DNA of 64,000 bases from Halosolutus halophilus (GCF_022869805.1 NZ_CP094974.1:1116001-1180000), one strand, 5' to 3'; counted from the first letter of the stretch, positions 52,296-61,009 are shown. Translations and numbers: made by a program. Notes: generated from the sequence alone by a model not told the origin.

Positions 52296-52676
52296 ATGAC
52301 GGACGACAGCGAAGCCAACGGCGAATCGGACGACGGAGAGGAAGAGGGAGCGGGCGAGGAGAAATCCTTCCGCGAGCGCGTCGAGGAGATCCGCGAAAAG
52401 CGGGCCGAGGAAGGTGAAGGCGAGGGCGAGCCACCGGAGAGCCCGTTCGGTGGCGGTGGCGGCCCCGGAATGGGCGGCGGGGGCAACCCGTTCGCGCAGA
52501 TGATGGGCGGCATGATGGGCGGCGGCCCCGGCGGTATGGGCGGCGGTCCAGGCGGTCGCGGTCAGGAAGAGGCCGGGAACGAGGAACTCGTCCGCGAAGT
52601 CCGCCAACTCCGCGACGAGATGCGCGACCAGACCCGCGCCCTCAAGCGCATCGCGGACGCGCTCGAGGATCAGTAA
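52296..52676 (+). CDS. Gly/Met-rich protein with coiled-coil ends
   Basis: The 126-residue protein has an acidic N-terminus (~1-50, ending REKRAEEGEGEGE), a glycine/methionine-rich centre (~52-88; GGGGPGMGGGGNPFAQMM, GGMMGGGPGGMGGG) and a C-terminal coiled coil (EELVREVRQLRDEMRDQTRA). The layout is reminiscent of the flexible tails of chaperones. ATG 52296 has a GGAGGT ribosome-binding site immediately before it. Role unknown. Confidence 0.7.
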   Translation: MTDDSEANGESDDGEEEGAGEEKSFRERVEEIREKRAEEGEGEGEPPESPFGGGGGPGMGGGGNPFAQMMGGMMGGGPGGMGGGPGGRGQEEAGNEELVREVRQLRDEMRDQTRALKRIADALEDQ

Positions 52677-52759
52677 GGCCGATCGGGGTTTCCGTTCTCG
52701 GCGATTCCCACCGACGCGTCAGGCTCTCGAACCGATCGCGCGATCGAGTGCCGGCGGTG

Positions 52760-53602
52760 TCAACTCCGGCGAAGTGCCGTGACCCAGTTCTCGAGATCCA
52801 CGCGCTCCGACAGTGACCAGCGTCCCACGAGGAGGGACGCGAAGTCGACGCTGAGGTAGGCCAGTCCGATCCCCGCGACGACATCGATCGCCCAGTGGAT
52901 GCCGAGGTACATCGTCGAGACGGCGATACAGACCGCGAGGGCGACCGCGACGACACACCACTTCGGATAGACGGCTCTCGTCCGGTACGCGAGGAAGGCG
53001 ACCGTCGCCGAAAGGGACGTGTGAAGCGACGGGAAGACGTTGGTGTTGCGGTTGACCTGTCGCGTGAGGTGCTGGTACTCGGGGTAGGTGTCGTACAGCA
53101 ACGCCTGGACGAGTTCGGGCATCATGTTCCGCGGCCCGTACGCGACGACGAACGTGTACAACAGGAGACCGATCGCGTAGTTGAGCGTGTAGGCCGTCAG
53201 CAGTTCCCGGAGCGGTCTGGTGTTCGAGAGCGCGAAGTACGCGACCAGCGGAAAGACCAGCAGGAAGACGTACCCGTAGATGTAGATGAACGAGAAAAAG
53301 GTCGTCGCTGACGGCGTCGCGAACGTCTGTAGCCAGGGAATGAACTCGCCCTCGAGGTCGTAGATGATCCACGTGAGGTTCCACTCGATTATCCACGAGA
53401 GGTCGGGGACGACCTCTCTGGCGACGCTGTTGAACAGCAAGACGATCGCGAGCACGACCGTGATCGGTACGGCCGCGCGAACCCGGGCTCGCCACTCCAC
53501 GCGGGTATCCCGGAGTCGATACCGGCCGACGAAGACCCCGATCCCGACGAGGACCATCGCCGTCACGACCACGACGAGCTGTATGAGGACTCGCACGAGC
53601 AT
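52760..53602 (-). CDS. PAP2-type membrane phosphatase/transferase (copy 1)
   Basis: The 280-residue protein has ~6-7 helices and the PAP2_3/Aur1-like motifs: YGPRNMMPELV, PSLHTSLSAT (His194) and YLGIHWAIDVVAG (His236, Asp240), the lipid-phosphatase catalytic set. Members remove phosphate from, or transfer head groups between, isoprenoid or glycerol lipids on the outer leaflet. Its ATG overlaps the stop of the upstream solute-binding gene by one base, so both are made together. A second copy with the same partner follows on the chromosome (55443-56315). Confidence 0.87.
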   Translation of the reverse strand: MLVRVLIQLVVVVTAMVLVGIGVFVGRYRLRDTRVEWRARVRAAVPITVVLAIVLLFNSVAREVVPDLSWIIEWNLTWIIYDLEGEFIPWLQTFATPSATTFFSFIYIYGYVFLLVFPLVAYFALSNTRPLRELLTAYTLNYAIGLLLYTFVVAYGPRNMMPELVQALLYDTYPEYQHLTRQVNRNTNVFPSLHTSLSATVAFLAYRTRAVYPKWCVVAVALAVCIAVSTMYLGIHWAIDVVAGIGLAYLSVDFASLLVGRWSLSERVDLENWVTALRRS

Positions 53603-55356
53603 CAGTGTCTCACCCGGAGCGTGCCGTCCTCGGCGTACCGGAAGCCGGCGTCCTCGAACGCCGATCGGGCCGCCGCGACGTCGACCTCCCCGTCGGACCC
53701 GAGAAACGGCGTCTCCGGGTCCTCGCCGTCCCACGCGAGGGAGTCGGGCGTCCACGCCGCCGTCACCGGCGTCGCGATCGGCGTCGCGTAGCCGTCGAAC
53801 ACGTCGTCGACGAGCCACGCCTTGTCGATCAACGACGCGACGACGCGCCGGAACCGCGGGTTGGAAAACGGCGCCCTGCGCGCGTTGAACCCGAGGTGGT
53901 AGAAGGTCCACGACGGCGACTCGAGCAATCGCGTGTCGGGCGACTCCTCGACGTCGTCGAGGACGTACGTATCGATCGGTTCGCTCGTGATATCCGCCGC
54001 GTCGGTCTGGACGAGTTCGATCGCCGACGTGCTGCGGGGATCGATCTGAATCCGCATCGTCTCGACGGTCGGGGCGGGAAGATCGACGCCGTCTCGGCGC
54101 GTGAAGTGGTCGTCGAATCGCTCCAGGATCACGTAGTCGCGCTCGGCCCGGGTCGAAAACTGGAACGGCCCGCTCCCGATCGGCGGCCAGTTGTCCGTGA
54201 CGACGGCCTCGGTCGTCCCCTGTGCGACACTGACACCGGGAACGTTCGCGGCCGCCGATCGGGGCCGCCAGACGTGTTCGGGCAGGATCGGCACGGTCAG
54301 TGCGCGTTCCGCGACGGGCCGGTTAGTCGCGACGGAAAACTCCAGCCGGGACGGATCAACGACGTCGACCTCGTCGACGGCGCTGACGAGGCCGCGATAC
54401 CGCGGCGACGGGGCTGGCGTCTCGCTCTCGCCGAGGGTGGTGTCCGCGAGGAACCGGTAGGTGAAGGCCACGTCGTCGGCGGTCAGCGACTCGCCGTCGT
54501 GGAACGGACAGTCGTCCCGGAGCGTTACCGCGAGCGCTCCGTCGTCCCACTCCCAGGAGTCGGCCAGCCACGGCACGAGGTCCCCGTCGCGATCGGCCAC
54601 GAGCGAATCGTACAGCAGGTCGACGAACACGCCCCGTCCTCGGTACTCGGCCATGAGCGGGTTCGCGTTCTCCGAGGGGCGGGCGTCGGTGTGGGCGGCC
54701 CGGAGTCGATCGACGCCCTGGCCCGGGTCGAGCCCGAGATAGCCGCGTCCCGTCGCGGGGTGACCCTCGTCCCAGCCGTCGAACCGATCGGTCCGGACGA
54801 GGCGGTGTTCCTCGGGTGCACAGATGGGGACGAACGGCTGTTCGCGAGCGATCGCCTCGAGCAGGTCCGTCACCGCGTCCGCCCGCTCGTCCGTATCGAC
54901 CGTCCGCTGGGTCTCGAGCAGGTCGTCGACGACCAGGTTCGTGTAGCCGAAGGGGTTCTGCCAGCCGGACTCGTCGGTGTACACCGAGTGCAACGCCTCG
55001 TAGAGGAAGTCGGGATCGGTTCCGCCGGGGTGGTTGCCGACGTAGACGTCGAAGTCGTTGTTGATCAGGATCGCCCGAAGGAACTCCTCGTTCGATCGCA
55101 TCTCGATCGAGACGTCGATGCCGACGGCCTCGAACACGGTGGCGAGATCCCGTGCGAGACGGATGCTCTCCCGGTCCCCGTCGGCGGGGAGGGTCGTGAT
55201 CGTGAGCGACAACTGTTCGATTTCCTCTCGGTTGACGATGCTGCGGACCTGACGGACGCATCCGCTTGTCCCGACCGTCAGTCCACCCGTCGTTGCCAGT
55301 ACTGCTCGTCGGCTGAACTGTCCACCGTCGTTCCGGGCGAGCCGTCCCTCGGTCAT
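53602..55356 (-). CDS. Tat lipoprotein of the family-5 solute-binding fold (copy 1)
   Basis: The 584-residue protein begins with a Tat lipoprotein signal (FSRRAVLATTGGLTVGTSGC, Cys33), followed by an SBP_bac_5 (DppA/OppA-type) fold: WLADSWEWDDGALAVTLRDD, CPFHDGESLTADDVAFTYRF, LPEHVWR and LLESPSWTFYHLGFNARRAP. The N-terminal ~200 residues are arranged unusually: LSLTITTLPADGDRESIRLA comes first and looks like the C-terminal lobe of the family, so the domain order may be circularly changed. No ABC permease or ATPase is adjacent; instead a PAP2 gene is coupled to it. Confidence 0.86.
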   Translation of the reverse strand: MTEGRLARNDGGQFSRRAVLATTGGLTVGTSGCVRQVRSIVNREEIEQLSLTITTLPADGDRESIRLARDLATVFEAVGIDVSIEMRSNEEFLRAILINNDFDVYVGNHPGGTDPDFLYEALHSVYTDESGWQNPFGYTNLVVDDLLETQRTVDTDERADAVTDLLEAIAREQPFVPICAPEEHRLVRTDRFDGWDEGHPATGRGYLGLDPGQGVDRLRAAHTDARPSENANPLMAEYRGRGVFVDLLYDSLVADRDGDLVPWLADSWEWDDGALAVTLRDDCPFHDGESLTADDVAFTYRFLADTTLGESETPAPSPRYRGLVSAVDEVDVVDPSRLEFSVATNRPVAERALTVPILPEHVWRPRSAAANVPGVSVAQGTTEAVVTDNWPPIGSGPFQFSTRAERDYVILERFDDHFTRRDGVDLPAPTVETMRIQIDPRSTSAIELVQTDAADITSEPIDTYVLDDVEESPDTRLLESPSWTFYHLGFNARRAPFSNPRFRRVVASLIDKAWLVDDVFDGYATPIATPVTAAWTPDSLAWDGEDPETPFLGSDGEVDVAAARSAFEDAGFRYAEDGTLRVRH

Positions 55357-55386
55357 TTCGGTCGTAGTTGCACTTCGATGGTGGCA

Positions 55387-55403
55387 ATATAACAGTATTG
55401 TGT
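55387..55403 (-). promoter_or_regulatory. promoter of module 1
   Basis: ATATAACAGTATTGTGT (plus-strand reading) contains a TATA box (GTTATAT on the coding strand) 31 bases before ATG 55356. It matches 15 of 17 bases of the element before module 2 (58148-58164) at the identical distance, so the promoter was duplicated with the genes. Confidence 0.65.
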
Positions 55404-55442
55404 TGGCTCCCGGTGCGGATCGATCGACCGAACGACGATCCG

Positions 55443-56315
55443 TTACCGTTTCTCGAGCAGCCTACCGACCCGGGTTTCCACCGCCTCCCGGAAGTCGTCG
55501 TACGCGGCCTGGAGGTCCGCCAGCACCCCCTGGTCGACGATTCGATCGGCCACGACGACGCTGGTCACCGCGAGGACGAGGCCGCCGGCCACGTCGATCG
55601 CCCAGTGGATGCCGAGGTACATCGTCGAGATGACGACGCTGGCCGCGAGTACGGTCGCGACGGGAAACCACTTCGTGTACTCTTCACGGGTCCGATAGGC
55701 GAACATGGCGACCGTCGCCGAAAGCGACGTGTGCAGCGACGGGAAGACGTTGACGTTCCGGTTGACCTCCTGGGTGAGAAACTTGTACTGGGGGTTGTTG
55801 TCGTACAGCATCGTCTCGGCCACCAGATCGGGCATGTAATTGCGGGGCCCGTACGCGAAGATGAGGATGTAGAGGGTAACCCCGATCGCGTAGTTGAACG
55901 AGTAGGCCGTCAACAGCCGTCGGAACGGCCGCGTATCCGACAGCGCGAAGTACGCGAAGATGGGAAAGACCAGCAGGAACGTGTAGCCGTAGATGTACAC
56001 GAACGAGAAGTACGTCGTCAGTTCCGGGAAGGCGATCTCCTGGAAGACGAGGACGAACTGGCCCTCGATTTCGTAAAACGTCGCGGACAGGCGGAACCCG
56101 ATCTCCTTGGAGATCGTCGGCCCGACCTGTCGCATGACTCGATTCAACCCCAGCACGACGAGCAATACCGCGATAAACGGGGCGCTCGTCCGGATCCTGG
56201 TCCGCCACTCGCGTCTGGTCGTCGTGAGCCGTTTCCGGCCGATGAAGACGCCGATCGATACCATCAGCATGACCGCGACGGTAGCGATAACCTGCGTCAA
56301 TACTTCGGCTAGCAT
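55443..56315 (-). CDS. PAP2-type membrane phosphatase/transferase (copy 2)
   Basis: The 290-residue paralogue of the protein at 52760-53602 has the same helices and motifs: YGPRNYMPDLV, PSLHTSLSAT (His195), YLGIHWAIDVAGG (His237, Asp241). It has a slightly longer C-terminus (DLQAAYDDFREAVETRVGRL). Its ATG overlaps the stop of the upstream solute-binding gene (ATGA). Catalytic residues are intact in both copies. Confidence 0.87.
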   Translation of the reverse strand: MLAEVLTQVIATVAVMLMVSIGVFIGRKRLTTTRREWRTRIRTSAPFIAVLLVVLGLNRVMRQVGPTISKEIGFRLSATFYEIEGQFVLVFQEIAFPELTTYFSFVYIYGYTFLLVFPIFAYFALSDTRPFRRLLTAYSFNYAIGVTLYILIFAYGPRNYMPDLVAETMLYDNNPQYKFLTQEVNRNVNVFPSLHTSLSATVAMFAYRTREEYTKWFPVATVLAASVVISTMYLGIHWAIDVAGGLVLAVTSVVVADRIVDQGVLADLQAAYDDFREAVETRVGRLLEKR

Positions 56316-58117
56316 CAGTTTTGATTCAATAACCGGCCCGCGTCGTCGAGCCGGTAGCCGGTCACTTCGACGAACCTCGTTCTCGCCTCCTCGACGTTCA
56401 GTTCGCCGTCGGAGCCGATGAACGGGACCACGGGATCTACCCCGTCCTCGTCGTTCCACGCGAGGTCGTGGTCGTCCGGGATCCACTCGCCGGTCACCGG
56501 CGTGGCGACGGGCGAGGCGTACTCGTCGAACACGTCCTCGACCAGGTACTGTTTGTCGATCATGCGCGCGACCGCGCGGCGGAAGTCGGGTTTGCTAAAC
56601 GGCGTCCTTCGCCTGTTGAACCCGATGTGGTAGAACATCCGCGAGGACGACTCGACTTTCGTCATCCCCGGTACGTCGGGGATGTTCGCGATCGCACTCG
56701 CCCCGAGCATCGAGGCTGTGACGTCGGCGTTCCCACTCATGACACGTTCGACGGAGGACTTGCTGCCGGGATCGATACTGAACCGGATCTCCTCGACGGT
56801 CGGCTCGGGGAGGTCGACGTCCTCCCGGAGCGTGAAGTGGTCGTCGAACCGTTCGAGCGTGAGGTACTCGCGCTCGGTGCTGTCCACGTACCGGTACGGC
56901 CCGCTGCCGGTCGGGGGGATGTTGTCCATCGTGACGAGTCCCCACGTGCCTTGCGGAGCCGAGAAGTCGTCGTTACTGGAACGGTCGACGACCTGGGCGC
57001 GCCACCGGTGTTTCGGCAATATCGGGACGGTAAGCGCTCGCTCTCCGACCTCGGTTCCAGTCGTCATGGAGATCGTGAGCTGATACTGGCCGTCGGGATC
57101 GATCCAGTCGATCGCCGAGACGGGGCCCTGATAGCGGGGTGCCGGAGACGGCACGTCGGCCCGGCCGAGCGAGGTGTCGGCGAGGAACTGGTACGTGAAC
57201 GCGACGTCCTGGGCGGTGACCTGTTTTCTGTCGTTGGGTTCGCTATCGTGAAAGAGACAGTCCTCACGAAGCGTGACCGTCGCCGTTGCGGATCCGTCCT
57301 CGTCTTCGATCCACTCGACGTCCTTGGCCAGCCACGGGATCAGTTCGCCGTCCCGTTCGGTCAACAGTGAGTCGTACAGCAGGTCGATCGTCGTCCCGCG
57401 CTCGCGGAGAGTCGACGAGAGCGGGTTGAGATTCCGGGATATACGGGAGTCGGTGACCAGCGCGTGGAGTTGCGCCTCCTCGGCCTGTGGATCGAGTCCC
57501 AGATAGCCCGAGCGCTTCGCGAGGTGACCGTCTTCCCAGCCCTCGAACCGATCGGTTCTGGCGACCCGGACCTCGTCCGGGATGCAGATCGGGACGAACG
57601 GCTGTCGGCGGGCGATCGCCTCGAGCAGGTCCGTCACCACTTCTTTCCGCTCTTCACCGTCGGCCCGCCGCTGTTCTTCGAGGAGGTCGTCGACGCGGTA
57701 GTCCGTGTACCCGAACGGGTTCTGCCAGCCGGCCTCGCTCGCGTACGAGGAGTGGAGGGCCTCGTAGAGGAAGTCGGGGTCGTAATCGGCGGGGTGGCGG
57801 CCGACGTAGCAATCGAAGTCGTGCTCGATCAGCACTGCTTCCAGAAACTCCGCTCGCGACCGCATCTCGACGGAGACGTCCATCCCGACCGCCTCGAGGT
57901 TGTCCGCGAGGTGGGTCGCGATCTGGACGTTCTCCCTGTCGCCGTCCGCGGGGACCGTCAGGATGGAGAGCGAGAATTGTTCGCCTCCAGCGTCGTTGAC
58001 GACGCTTCGAACGCGGTCGATGCAGCCGCTGGTCGAGAGGGCGAGTCCGGCTGCGCCGGCGGCTAGGACCGATCGTCGGCTGACGCCGTCAACGGAGTTG
58101 GTCGAATCTCGATTCAT
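56315..58117 (-). CDS. Tat lipoprotein of the family-5 solute-binding fold (copy 2)
   Basis: The 600-residue paralogue of the protein at 53602-55356 has a Tat lipobox VSRRSVLAAGAAGLALSTSGC-type signal (Cys32), the same leading LSILTVPADGDRENVQIA block, and the internal segments DPDFLYEALHSSYASEAGWQ and NPFGYTDYRVDDLLEEQR. Compared with copy 1, long stretches are identical (roughly two thirds by eye). ATG 58117 is preferred to a longer start at 58156 because the promoter element lies between them. It is the first gene of the second module. Confidence 0.86.
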   Translation of the reverse strand: MNRDSTNSVDGVSRRSVLAAGAAGLALSTSGCIDRVRSVVNDAGGEQFSLSILTVPADGDRENVQIATHLADNLEAVGMDVSVEMRSRAEFLEAVLIEHDFDCYVGRHPADYDPDFLYEALHSSYASEAGWQNPFGYTDYRVDDLLEEQRRADGEERKEVVTDLLEAIARRQPFVPICIPDEVRVARTDRFEGWEDGHLAKRSGYLGLDPQAEEAQLHALVTDSRISRNLNPLSSTLRERGTTIDLLYDSLLTERDGELIPWLAKDVEWIEDEDGSATATVTLREDCLFHDSEPNDRKQVTAQDVAFTYQFLADTSLGRADVPSPAPRYQGPVSAIDWIDPDGQYQLTISMTTGTEVGERALTVPILPKHRWRAQVVDRSSNDDFSAPQGTWGLVTMDNIPPTGSGPYRYVDSTEREYLTLERFDDHFTLREDVDLPEPTVEEIRFSIDPGSKSSVERVMSGNADVTASMLGASAIANIPDVPGMTKVESSSRMFYHIGFNRRRTPFSKPDFRRAVARMIDKQYLVEDVFDEYASPVATPVTGEWIPDDHDLAWNDEDGVDPVVPFIGSDGELNVEEARTRFVEVTGYRLDDAGRLLNQN

Positions 58118-58147
58118 TCCAGTGTATATCCCTGATTCGCATTTGAT

Positions 58148-58164
58148 ATATAACAATTTTGTGT
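58148..58164 (-). promoter_or_regulatory. promoter of module 2
   Basis: ATATAACAATTTTGTGT (plus-strand reading) holds a TATA box 31 bases before ATG 58117, the same distance and near-identical sequence as before module 1. Confidence 0.65.
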
Positions 58165-58485
58165 CCTCTGGACGGATATGGGGAAGGGGAATCCGTCAGG
58201 AGAGCTACCTATGCGTGTTGTTGACGTGATTTTGAGTTAGTTCCTCGCGTGGACTGACTCGCCGATAATATTTAAGTAGCTGCCGCCCAACTTTCCCGAG
58301 ATCGATTTCGGCGGCTATTACACGGGCCCGCTCTCCGAGTCGCCGTCGACGAGACGGATCCGCGGCGAGTCGATCAGGGAGAGACTGAAAGCGTTACTGC
58401 ACCGGCGTCCGACGTCGGCGTTCCGCTCTGAGCGGGGCGCCGACGGAGCGCAACACCAATAGGGTGACCAGCGAAAGGATTCCCC
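58165..58485. other. intergenic region with an unassigned TATA box
   Basis: These 321 bases hold no gene with a start codon. A strong TATA-like gataatatttaagta lies at 58264-58278 on the plus strand; a transcript from it would begin near 58298 with no ATG before 58486, so it may give a long leader for rnp4 or a short RNA. The frame after it (GGYYTGPLSESPSTRRIRGE) lacks a start. Confidence 0.4.
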
Positions 58486-58764
58486 ATGGGGATCGCCGCC
58501 GAGCGAATCGATCGATTGCACGACCTCGCTCGAGCGGCGGCTGCCGAGGGCGATCACGATCGGGCGCGATACTACGTGCGCCTGGCCCGGCGGGTCGCGG
58601 AGCGAAACCGGCTCACGCTACCCAGACAGTTCCGGCGGTTCACCTGCGACGAGTGCGACGCGTACCTCCGGCCGGGGCAGAACGCCCGCGTCAGGCTCCA
58701 GGACGGCCACGTCGTCGTCACCTGTGACTGTGGCGCACAGGCGCGATATCCGTACGAGGACTGA
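58486..58764 (+). CDS. rnp4: RNase P protein component 4
   Basis: The 92-residue protein is the archaeal Rpp21/Rpr2 homologue: helical N-terminus (RIDRLHDLARAAAAEGDHDR, RYYVRLARRVAERNRL) and a zinc ribbon CDECDAYLRPGQ ... CDCGAQARYPY. It is part of the RNase P holoenzyme that trims tRNA 5' ends. The last residues reach the usual GxxxRYPY end. It begins a likely cluster with the YhbY gene and mscS. Confidence 0.92.
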   Translation: MGIAAERIDRLHDLARAAAAEGDHDRARYYVRLARRVAERNRLTLPRQFRRFTCDECDAYLRPGQNARVRLQDGHVVVTCDCGAQARYPYED

Positions 58765-58868
58765 CCGGGCGCCGCTTCGAGAGCGATCGGAGTGGCTGCC
58801 CGACGTCCGGCGGACGGCGGCGTTCCGTTTCGCGAAGATTGAAACGGTTCGCACCGTTATGCGGCGCT

Positions 58869-59117
58869 ATGGACGAAGCAGAGCGCAGGCGGCAGGCACA
58901 CGACCTCGACGTTACCGTCTGGGTCGGCAAGAGCGGTATCGCGTCCGTCGTGGACGAACTCGACGACCAGCTATCCGATCGAGACCTCGTAAAGGTCAAA
59001 TTCCTGCGGGCCGCCCGGGCGGGAAGTTCGACCGACGAGAAGGCGGCCGACCTCGCGGACAGGGTCGGGGCGGAACTCGTCGACACCCGGGGCCACACCG
59101 CAGTGATGTACCGATGA
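58869..59117 (+). CDS. YhbY family RNA-binding protein
   Basis: The 82-residue CRM-domain protein matches YhbY: HDLDVTVWVGKSGIASVVDE (GKxG loop), LVKVKFLRAARAGSSTDEKA and ELVDTRGHTAVMYR. YhbY proteins bind ribosomal RNA and assist large-subunit assembly. ATG 58869 is used. The stop overlaps the start of the channel gene (ATGA). Confidence 0.9.
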   Translation: MDEAERRRQAHDLDVTVWVGKSGIASVVDELDDQLSDRDLVKVKFLRAARAGSSTDEKAADLADRVGAELVDTRGHTAVMYR

Positions 59118-60028
59118 GCGCCGGCCTCCTGCAGGCGGACCCCCAGCTCGGCCCGATCGGCCGCGCGCTCGTCGACGCGGGACTCACCGCGGCCCAGGCG
59201 GCGAGCGCGGAGGGTGCGATCAGGTTCGTCGTCGCGTTCGTCGCCATCTGGACGATCGGCCGACTGGTCGTGATCCCACTCACCCGGCGAGCGATGGAGA
59301 GGCGCGACCTCGACAGACACGCCCAGAACCCGCTGTTGATGATCACCCGGTTCGTCGTCGTCTTCGTCGCGATTGCCGTCGCGTTCGGCTTCGCCGACTA
59401 CGGCAACTTCCTGGTGTCGATGGCCGGTATCGCCGCGGCCGGGGCGCTCGCGGTCGGTCTCGCGATGCAGAACGTGATCTCGAACTTCGTCGCGGGCGTG
59501 TTCATCTACACCGACAGGCCGTTCAAGATCGGCGACTGGATCGAGTGGGACGACGGGACCTACGCGGGCGTCGTCGAGGACATCAGCCTCCGGGTCACGC
59601 GCGTCCGGACGTTCGACAACGAACTGCTGACGGTTCCGAACTCCGAACTCACCGGGGGCGTCATCAAGAACCCGGTCGACGCGGAGAAACTCCGCCTGAA
59701 GTTCGTCTTCGGGATCGGCTACGGCGACGACATCCAGCAGGCGACGGACATCATCGTCGACGAGGCCGAGCGCCACCCCGAGATCATGGGCGATCCCGCG
59801 CCGTCGGTCCGCCTGACGGAACTCGGCGACTCCGACGTCGGACTCCAGTCGCGGTTCTGGATTTCGGACCCCTCGCGCGCCGACTTCGTCCGGATCAAAG
59901 GCGAGTACGTCACCGCGGTCAAACGACGGTTCGACGAGGACGGGATCGACATTCCCTACCCCGTCCAGACGCTCGAGGGTGGTCTCGAACTCGGCGGCCG
60001 GCAGAACATCGCCGAACCAGCCGAGTAA
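59114..60028 (+). CDS. MscS family mechanosensitive channel
   Basis: The 304-residue protein has three N-terminal helices; the third, pore-lining helix (MAGIAAAGALAVGLAMQNVI, then SNFVAGVFIYTDRPFKIGDW) is the MscS signature with the Gly/Ala packing. The cytoplasmic beta domain (ISLRVTRVRTFDNELLTVPN) and C-terminal alpha-beta domain follow. It opens under membrane tension and releases solutes on osmotic downshift, a real need for a halophile. It is translationally coupled to the YhbY gene. Confidence 0.93.
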   Translation: MSAGLLQADPQLGPIGRALVDAGLTAAQAASAEGAIRFVVAFVAIWTIGRLVVIPLTRRAMERRDLDRHAQNPLLMITRFVVVFVAIAVAFGFADYGNFLVSMAGIAAAGALAVGLAMQNVISNFVAGVFIYTDRPFKIGDWIEWDDGTYAGVVEDISLRVTRVRTFDNELLTVPNSELTGGVIKNPVDAEKLRLKFVFGIGYGDDIQQATDIIVDEAERHPEIMGDPAPSVRLTELGDSDVGLQSRFWISDPSRADFVRIKGEYVTAVKRRFDEDGIDIPYPVQTLEGGLELGGRQNIAEPAE

Positions 60029-60049
60029 CTCCGGTCCGTACTCCTCGTT

Positions 60050-61009
60050 CTAGCTGGTATCGTCCGTCTCCGCCCCCGTCGTCGAGACGAGGTAGACGCC
60101 GGCGGCCATCACCGCTCCACCGAGGACGAACCGGGAGCCGAGCGATTCGCCGAGCAGCGTCGCCCCGAAGAGCGCGCCGACGATCGGCTGAACGAAGAAA
60201 AACGCCGAGATGACGCTGGCGTCGACGTACTCCATCCCCTTGTACCAGAGGTACCACGCCGCTGCAGTCCCGAACAGACCGAGGTACAGCACTGCGACGA
60301 GCAACGTCGGCGTCGGCTCGATCGCTCGCAGCGAGGCGTCGGTCGTCGCGACCTCGATCGGGACGAACGCCGCGAGCATCGGAACCGACGCAGCCGTCGA
60401 GTACGCCGCCGTCTCGAGCGCCGAATAGCGATCGATCAGCGGTTTTCCCCAGACGGTGTACCCGGCCCACGTCGCGCTCGCGATCAGGAGCATGCCGATG
60501 CCCGTCGTCGCGGTTCCGGCCAGTTCCGCGGGATCGTACTGCCCGGTGAGGACGACGATCGTCCCGGCGGTCGCGACGCCGATGCCCACGACGAGCCGTC
60601 GGGAGAGCCGTTCCCCGAGAAGCGTCACGCCGAGGAGCACGGTGAAGATCGGCGTGAGGACGGTGATGAGCGATCCCTGGCTCGCCGTGGTGAGGGCAGT
60701 GCCGACGAACTGAGTCGAAAGCGACGCGGCGACCATGGCGCCGAGACCGGCGAATCCGAGCAGATCGCGCCGGGAGAACTGCCGGCGCGGAGACGTCAGG
60801 CGGACGACGACGAGCAGCGCCATCGCGCCGACGACAACCCGCAGGAACGCGAGCGTCAGCGGCGGCACGGCGTCGAACCCCCACTTGCTCACCACGTAGA
60901 GACCGCCCCAGAGGGCGGCCGCAGCGAGCGGTGCCAGCGCAAACAGGTAGGTCGAGGCGATCGCAAGCAACGGGCGCGCCGCAGACTTCGGCTTCGAGTG
61001 CTCGGTCAC
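60050..61009 (-). CDS. EamA/DMT family transporter
   Basis: The 319-residue protein has ten hydrophobic helices in two EamA repeats (ALWGGLYVVSKWGFDAVPPL; FGTAAAWYLWYKGMEYVDAS). It is a drug/metabolite transporter of unknown substrate, as in many genomes. The start is GTG 61009; no ATG gives a complete first helix. Stop lies 21 bases from the convergent channel gene. Confidence 0.88.
   Translation of the reverse strand: MTEHSKPKSAARPLLAIASTYLFALAPLAAAALWGGLYVVSKWGFDAVPPLTLAFLRVVVGAMALLVVVRLTSPRRQFSRRDLLGFAGLGAMVAASLSTQFVGTALTTASQGSLITVLTPIFTVLLGVTLLGERLSRRLVVGIGVATAGTIVVLTGQYDPAELAGTATTGIGMLLIASATWAGYTVWGKPLIDRYSALETAAYSTAASVPMLAAFVPIEVATTDASLRAIEPTPTLLVAVLYLGLFGTAAAWYLWYKGMEYVDASVISAFFFVQPIVGALFGATLLGESLGSRFVLGGAVMAAGVYLVSTTGAETDDTS

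Noticed and set aside
52760-58117. A complete oligopeptide ABC importer
   Set aside because: Only binding-protein-like genes are present. The coupled partners are PAP2 enzymes, not permeases, and there is no ATPase within 10 kb.
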